64,000 nt of DNA from an uncultured Solirubrobacteraceae bacterium. GTDB taxonomy: Bacteria > Actinomycetota > Thermoleophilia > Solirubrobacterales > Solirubrobacteraceae. The notes beneath the pieces are model-generated. The model ran no database searches. It was not told where the DNA came from and saw only the letters and a program-made list of their open reading frames with translations. Location: assembly GCA_902806205.1 (NCBI GenBank), contig CADCVR010000027.1, positions 1 to 64,000 on the forward strand, given 5' to 3'. Positions 60,125-64,000 of the stretch are shown here, piece by piece. The first letter of the stretch is position 1. Each line of letters opens with the position of its first letter. The position numbers were made by a program, and so were the translations under genes.

Positions 60125-60547
60125 TCAGCGCCGGAAGACCTGGAGAACGGAGAGGTCTGGGGGTCGCGCGCGCGCCGCCAGCGCGACCCGGGGAGTGAGA
60201 ACCCGCGGCAGCGTCGGCCATCTCAGCCCGTACCCCAGGGCGAGCAGCGCGGCCAGCGCCCTGGCGAGGGCGAGGGCTCCCAGGGCCAGGGCGGCGGTCT
60301 GGACGATCGCCAGGCACATGGCCATCGGCGTGCCTCCCGGCTCGCGTGCACCGGCCGCGGCATCGCTGGTCGCGTCGACCATCGCGTGCCTGTCCGACAT
60401 CGCCGCGTGCCCGCCGGCGGGCGACGCCATGTGACCCCCGGCGACGGCGCCGTGGGCGGACAAGACCGCCAGGCCGAGCATCACCGTCGCCAGAAGCGTC
60501 GCGCAGCGACGCCCGCGGCGCAGCGAGGCGTTCAGTTCGATGAGCAC
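60125..60547 (-). CDS. His/Met-rich small membrane protein (DUF6153-like)
   Basis: 140 residues from a GTG. One hydrophobic segment at about 16-36 is followed by a His/Met-rich stretch (GGHMASPAGGHAAMSDRHAMV), a second hydrophobic region (about 75-105) with MCLAIVQTAAL, and the tail RPPDLSVLQVFRR. The pattern resembles DUF6153 proteins of actinobacteria. The histidines and methionines suggest copper binding outside the membrane, in line with the DUF305 gene 68 bases downstream. Function inferred. Confidence 0.68.
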   Translation of the reverse strand: MLIELNASLRRGRRCATLLATVMLGLAVLSAHGAVAGGHMASPAGGHAAMSDRHAMVDATSDAAAGAREPGGTPMAMCLAIVQTAALALGALALARALAALLALGYGLRWPTLPRVLTPRVALAARARPPDLSVLQVFRR

Positions 60548-60555
60548 CGTGGTCG

Positions 60556-60561
60556 AGTGTA
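60556..60561 (-). promoter_or_regulatory. Candidate -10 element
   Basis: TACACT ends 8 bases before the GTG at 60547. Confidence 0.4.
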
Positions 60562-60709
60562 GCCCGGCCCCTCCGGCGACGAGGCAGGAAGCGCGCGTCC
60601 TTCGGTGCTCCGGCGGGGGCGGCGCTTCCCCGTGCAGGACACCCGGGTGGCCACGGCGAACACGGTCGACATGGACCCATTCGGTCCCGGGGAGAGGTCG
60701 AACGCATTG

Positions 60710-61513
60710 TCACGTGCCGGCGGCGGAGCTGGCGTCCAGGCGCGCGCGCGGCGGGCCCCGCTCACCGCGCCGCGCGGCGACCGTGCGCCCGACCACCGCG
60801 AAGAGCAGGATGGCCACGCTGGTCCACTGGGCGTTGTTCAGCCCGAGCGCAAGCTCCGGGCTGTCGGAGCGCAGGAAGAACACGAAGAACCGGCCCCCGG
60901 CGAACAGGGCCACCACGAGCCACGCGAGGTCCCCCGCACGCGGCAGGCGGTCACGCAGGGGCCACAGCACCGCGAGCACCGCCAGCCCGAGGAGGACCTC
61001 GTAGAGGCCCCCGTTCTCGAAGGCGACCGCCGGGTTCGGCGTCAGTGCGTCGGGGTGGGAATTGCGAACCGCCAGCAACGACGTGCTCTGGGCGCCGTAG
61101 TGCTCGCCGTTGATGACGTCGCCGAGACGGCCGATCGCGATCCCGAGAGGCAGCGCGAGCGCGACCCCGTCGAGGTATCTGACGTCCAGCCGCGCCAGCC
61201 GGACGTAGAGCGCCAGCAGGATGCCGGCGGCGATGAACCCCCCGTCGAACGTGAAACCCTCGGTGCCGAGCAGCGGGCCCCCGCGCTCCAGGACGTAGAA
61301 GAGGCGGCCGCCGACGATCCCGCCGAGCGTCAGCAGCATGGCGATGTTGTACAGCGGCTCGACGTCCATCTCGCGCGCCCGCAGCCAACGCGAGGCGGCC
61401 AGCCCGCCGACGAGGATGCCCACCGCGATCGTGATCCCGTGCCAGGCGAGCGTGAGCGGCCCGAGATGGATCTCGGGCGGGATGCCGATGGTGATGACGG
61501 CGAAGTCGCGCAC
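60710..61513 (-). CDS. lgt: Prolipoprotein diacylglyceryl transferase
   Basis: 267 residues with about seven membrane helices. The family signature appears as GGRLFYVLE near 68-76 and GRLGDVINGEHYGAQ near 127-141, the latter holding the essential Arg-Gly-Asn-Glu region. LAWHGITIAVGILVGG and RFFVFFLRSD are also typical. Lgt adds diacylglycerol to the lipobox cysteine of prolipoproteins. It may be a second, accessory copy near the copper/thiol genes. TAGGCT ends 6 bases before the GTG. Confidence 0.94.
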   Translation of the reverse strand: MRDFAVITIGIPPEIHLGPLTLAWHGITIAVGILVGGLAASRWLRAREMDVEPLYNIAMLLTLGGIVGGRLFYVLERGGPLLGTEGFTFDGGFIAAGILLALYVRLARLDVRYLDGVALALPLGIAIGRLGDVINGEHYGAQSTSLLAVRNSHPDALTPNPAVAFENGGLYEVLLGLAVLAVLWPLRDRLPRAGDLAWLVVALFAGGRFFVFFLRSDSPELALGLNNAQWTSVAILLFAVVGRTVAARRGERGPPRARLDASSAAGT

Positions 61514-61519
61514 GATCCG

Positions 61520-61525
61520 AGCCTA
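61520..61525 (-). promoter_or_regulatory. Candidate -10 element of lgt
   Basis: TAGGCT ends 6 bases before the GTG at 61513, leaderless spacing. Confidence 0.45.
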
Positions 61526-61571
61526 GGGCCCAAGTCGCACGGGTGGACAGGCATCCTGCCGGCCGAGGCGT

Positions 61572-61577
61572 TATGTT
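61572..61577 (+). promoter_or_regulatory. Candidate -10 element of the riboswitch transcript
   Basis: TATGTT-type hexamer (TTATGTT at 61571-61577) lies about 15-20 bases upstream of the riboswitch core, a suitable place for its promoter. Confidence 0.3.
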
Positions 61578-61594
61578 GCTGCCCACTGCCGTAC

Positions 61595-61722
61595 CAAGCC
61601 GAGTCACCGCGGAAACCATCTGCGGTGAGCGGGGGAACCAGGATGTTGGGGCGAATCGACTCCGGAGTGAGTCGTAGCGCGATGCCTTCTTCGCGCGAGC
61701 CCGTCAGCTCACCCCGTAGGCG
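61595..61722 (+). ncRNA. c-di-AMP (ydaO/yuaA) riboswitch
   Basis: The leader of the M23 peptidase gene contains the core blocks of the ydaO class in order. The TCACCGC/GCGGTGA stem comes first (about 61603-61627), then GGGGGAACCA (61631-61640), TTGGGGCGAATC (61646-61657), and GAGCCCGTCAGCTCACCCCG with TAGGCG (61697-61722). Such riboswitches bind cyclic di-AMP and, in actinobacteria, commonly switch off cell-wall hydrolase genes. AAGGAG follows at 61731-61736, close enough to be affected. Confidence 0.88.
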
Positions 61723-61740
61723 ACCAATTGAAGGAGCTGC

Positions 61741-62640
61741 ATGCCGTCGTCTGTCGTGGTTGGTTGTCGTGCCGCGCTCGCGGTCCTCATACTGAGTGGC
61801 TGCCTCGCGGTTCCGGCCTGGGCGGCCGTGCCCACGTCCGCCGGCGGGGCAACCGCGCCCGACCGGCCCCGCATCGACGAGCTGCGCTGCGCGCCGGGCA
61901 CCGCCGTCTGCCGGCACGGTGAGCTGCTCTCGGTGCTCGGCTCGGGCATGCAGGGCACCGACGCGGTGGTCTTCCTCGGTCGTCGCGGCGCCCGAGATGA
62001 TCGCCGGTCCCGGCCCCGAGCGACGGACGGCAGCAAGCTCACCGTCCAAGTTCCCTACGGGGCGCGTTCGGGACCGGTCAAGGTCGTCGACCGCGGCGTC
62101 GGGGCGATTCGCTCGTCCACGGCGTTGCAGGTCCGCGCCAAGGGCCGCGCCGCGGCGCCGCCGCCACCAGCGCCCCCGGCACCCGCCGCCCCGGGCCCCG
62201 TGACGGCCGCGGCCGTCGCCCCCACGCCCGGCGTCTTCCCGATCCGGGGTGCCCACACCTACGGCGAGAGCGCGCAGAATGTCTTCAACGGCAGGGGCCG
62301 GCATCAGGGCAACGACGTCTTCGCCGCCTGCGGGACCCCGCTGGTCGCTCCTCAACCCGCGACCGTCACGCGCTCGGCCTTTCAGAGCCGCGCAGGCCAC
62401 TACGTCGTGCTCAAGGCCGACGACGGGCGAGGGTTCGCCTACATGCACCTGCGCGAGGCGTCGCTCGTCACGAAGGGTCAACGCGTTGCCGCCGGCCAGC
62501 CCGTCGGCACGGTGGGCGACACCGGCCGGGCCTCCGGGTGCCACCTGCACTTCGAGCTCTGGACGGCTCCGGGCTGGTACGAGGGCGGCGAGCCCATCGA
62601 CCCGAGACCACAGCTCAAGGCCTGGGACGGCGCGGGCTAA
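61741..62640 (+). CDS. Secreted M23 family metallopeptidase under riboswitch control
   Basis: 299 residues with a signal peptide (ending AVPAWAAVPT). An IPT-like or Ig-like beta domain (about 40-130, GTAVCRHGELLSVLGSGMQGT) and a Pro/Ala linker (about 135-165) precede the LytM/M23 peptidase domain. The domain has the H-x3-D motif HQGNDVFA and the HLHFELW metal/catalytic motif, plus GYVGDTG-like VGTVGDTGRASG. It probably cleaves peptidoglycan cross-bridges outside the cell. AAGGAG lies 4 bases before the ATG. Control by the upstream c-di-AMP riboswitch links wall cutting to turgor/potassium signalling. Confidence 0.9.
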   Translation: MPSSVVVGCRAALAVLILSGCLAVPAWAAVPTSAGGATAPDRPRIDELRCAPGTAVCRHGELLSVLGSGMQGTDAVVFLGRRGARDDRRSRPRATDGSKLTVQVPYGARSGPVKVVDRGVGAIRSSTALQVRAKGRAAAPPPPAPPAPAAPGPVTAAAVAPTPGVFPIRGAHTYGESAQNVFNGRGRHQGNDVFAACGTPLVAPQPATVTRSAFQSRAGHYVVLKADDGRGFAYMHLREASLVTKGQRVAAGQPVGTVGDTGRASGCHLHFELWTAPGWYEGGEPIDPRPQLKAWDGAG

Positions 62641-62992
62641 GAACCTGAGCGCTCCGCTTCCGAAGTTCCATGGCGGCATCCGGACGCCCTCGCCGGGCCG
62701 TGACGCCACGCGACGGCGCGCCGATCCATCCCGGATCCTGCAGGCGGCAAGGCCGTCGCTCCGGCACCACGACGTCACCGTCCGCGTCGCGTCCGACCGC
62801 CCGTCGGTCATGCGGCGGGCTACGCCGTCCGTCTGAGGGAGCCCCGAGCCAGCCGAGCCGGTCCGGCTCCCGGGCGGGACACCCTCCCAGCTGAGGACTG
62901 CGCGCCACGACGCTGCCTCGCCGGGAACCAGCGGCGCTGCCCGACGGGAGGATCTGCCTCGGCGAGCGCCCGCGGGTAGGGTTCCGCGCCTC
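62641..62992. other. 352-base intergenic region
   Basis: No gene is supported here; frames are short or run antisense. A small hairpin (GAGCC-GGTCC-GGCTC at 62855-62869) could end the peptidase transcript, without a T run. The 3' end carries the TAGGGT element in front of the biotin carboxylase gene. Confidence 0.45.
62977..62982 (+). promoter_or_regulatory. Candidate -10 element
   Basis: TAGGGT ends 10 bases before the ATG at 62993 of the biotin carboxylase gene. Confidence 0.4.
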
Positions 62993-64000
62993 ATGTTCTC
63001 GAAGATCCTCATCGCCAACCGGGGCGAGATCGCGGTCCGCGTAGCGCGCGCGTGCCGTGAGATGGGCGTCGCGTCGGTCGCCGTCTACTCCGAGGCCGAC
63101 CGTGACGCGCTGCACGTCCTCGCTGCCGACGAGGCGTACCTGCTCGGACCGGCGGAGGCGGCCAGAAGCTACCTCCACGTGGAGAAGCTCCTCGAGGTGA
63201 TCGCGGAGTGCGGCGCCGACGCCGTGCACCCGGGCTACGGCTTCCTGGCCGAGAACGCCCCGTTCGCCCGGGCGCTGGCGAACGCGGGCGTCACCTTCAT
63301 CGGGCCGCCCGCGAGCGCGATCGACGCGATGGGCTCCAAGACGAGGGCACGTGAGCTCATGCAGGCCGCGGGCGTCCCGATCGTCCCGGGGACCACCGCG
63401 GCGGTCGACACCGTCAAGGAGGCCTCGAGGATCGCCAAGGACGAGATCGGCTTCCCGGTCGCCGTCAAGGCGTCGGGCGGCGGCGGCGGCAAGGGTTTCC
63501 GGGTCGCCCTGACCGAGGACAAGCTCGAGGACGCCTTCGAGGGCGCCTCCCGTGAGGGGGAGAAGTTCTTCTCCGACGCGACGGTCTACCTCGAGCGCTA
63601 CCTCGCCAACCCGCGGCACGTCGAGGTCCAGATCCTGGCCGACACCCACGGCAACGTCGTTCATCTCGGCGAGCGCGACTGCTCGATCCAGCGCCGCCAC
63701 CAGAAGGTCATCGAGGAGGCGCCGGCCCCGGCGTGGGTCGTGTCGACCGAGACCCGTCAGCGCATCGGCAAGATCGGTGTGGACGCCGCCAGGGCCGTCG
63801 ACTACGTCGGAGCCGGCACCGTCGAGGGGCTGTTCTCCTCCGATACCGACGAGTACTTCTTCCTCGAGATGAACACCCGGGTGCAGGTCGAGCACTGCGT
63901 CACGGAGATGGTCACGGGGATCGACATCGTCAAGGAGGGCATCCGCGCCGCCGCCGGCGAGCGGCTCGCCTACCGCCAGGAGGACGTCGTCCTGCGCGGG
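62993..64000 (+). CDS. Biotin carboxylase (acyl-CoA carboxylase alpha subunit), 3' end outside window
   Basis: The first 336 codons are present; the frame is open to the end of the window. FSKILIANRGEIAVRVARAC begins the N-terminal domain. HPGYGFLAENAPFA, VAVKASGGGGGKGFRV (ATP-grasp glycine-rich loop), LGERDCSIQRRHQKVIEEAP and FFLEMNTRVQVEHCVTEMVTG (catalytic Glu/Asn/Arg) follow, with Cys in place of the usual Thr/Pro after EH. Whether a biotinyl domain is fused cannot be seen. It would carboxylate biotin for the carboxyltransferase subunit encoded at 44809, 18 kb away. Confidence 0.95.
   Translation, partial: MFSKILIANRGEIAVRVARACREMGVASVAVYSEADRDALHVLAADEAYLLGPAEAARSYLHVEKLLEVIAECGADAVHPGYGFLAENAPFARALANAGVTFIGPPASAIDAMGSKTRARELMQAAGVPIVPGTTAAVDTVKEASRIAKDEIGFPVAVKASGGGGGKGFRVALTEDKLEDAFEGASREGEKFFSDATVYLERYLANPRHVEVQILADTHGNVVHLGERDCSIQRRHQKVIEEAPAPAWVVSTETRQRIGKIGVDAARAVDYVGAGTVEGLFSSDTDEYFFLEMNTRVQVEHCVTEMVTGIDIVKEGIRAAAGERLAYRQEDVVLRG

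Noticed and set aside
1-64000. CRISPR arrays, tRNA/rRNA genes, insertion sequences and prophage genes
   Set aside because: No spaced direct repeats, cloverleaf-like sequences, transposase motifs or phage structural genes were noticed on either strand; a dedicated search could still find a short RNA.

Overview
The window is very GC-rich and densely packed, and nearly every gene shows the third-position G/C bias of a high-GC actinobacterium. The gene content points to class Thermoleophilia (Solirubrobacter/Conexibacter/Patulibacter type): F420-type LLM oxidoreductase, MoaD-MoaE fusion, DtxR-like iron box, actinobacterial acyl-CoA carboxylase subunits, and secreted proteins with basic, Arg/Lys-rich C-termini. 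This placement is inferred from reading the sequence, not from a search. I saw no tRNA, rRNA, CRISPR array, insertion sequence or phage gene. The one mobile element is an intein.

Bases 1-28400 form a large surface-polysaccharide locus. It holds eight GT4 glycosyltransferases, GT2-type enzymes, a WecG/TagA/CpsF transferase, an O-antigen-ligase/TPR membrane protein, a multi-pass membrane protein, an LPG-synthase-like flippase, a Wzm/Wzt-type ABC exporter with a small coupled coiled-coil protein, a polyprenyl-phosphate sugar phosphotransferase, and a UDP-glucuronate decarboxylase (UDP-xylose synthase). Two glycoside hydrolases sit inside it: a GH39/clan GH-A-like secreted enzyme and a membrane-anchored GH10 xylanase-like enzyme encoded directly behind the priming transferase. 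The decarboxylase is interrupted by a 483-residue intein with LAGLIDADG motifs. Genes are mostly arranged as start/stop overlaps (ATGA, GTGA, TTGA), and two cases appear to be CTGA, implying CTG start codons.

Bases 28400-49600 are a mosaic of central and accessory metabolism. A small four-cysteine protein and a ferritin diverge around a DtxR/IdeR-like box. Further on come MoaD-MoaE, a methyltransferase pseudogene, methylmalonyl-CoA mutase large subunit, acyl-CoA dehydrogenase, alpha/beta hydrolases, PHA synthase, an ATP-grasp protein, an LLM flavin/F420 oxidoreductase, a carotenoid-dehydrogenase-like oxidoreductase, the acyl-CoA carboxylase carboxyltransferase subunit, a STAS protein, a methyltransferase and an ornithine-cyclodeaminase-like protein. 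A decayed junction of two gene fragments lies at 46.4-47.1 kb. Propionyl-CoA carboxylation, methylmalonyl-CoA mutation and PHA synthesis together suggest propionate/odd-chain and storage-polymer metabolism.

Bases 49651-55231 are a compact assimilatory sulfate-reduction operon: sulfite reductase, APS-type reductase, TauE/SafE permease, CysD, CysN. Bases 55281-61513 are a cell-envelope copper/redox block, mostly on the minus strand: CcdA, TlpA-like thioredoxin, CopC-CopD fusion, DUF305 protein, His/Met-rich membrane protein and Lgt. Next is a c-di-AMP (ydaO/yuaA) riboswitch in front of an M23 peptidase, and the window ends inside a biotin carboxylase gene.

A recurring regulatory theme is a TAnnnT hexamer 6-10 bases upstream of the start codon in at least 18 genes without a clear Shine-Dalgarno sequence. 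That suggests widespread leaderless or near-leaderless transcripts.
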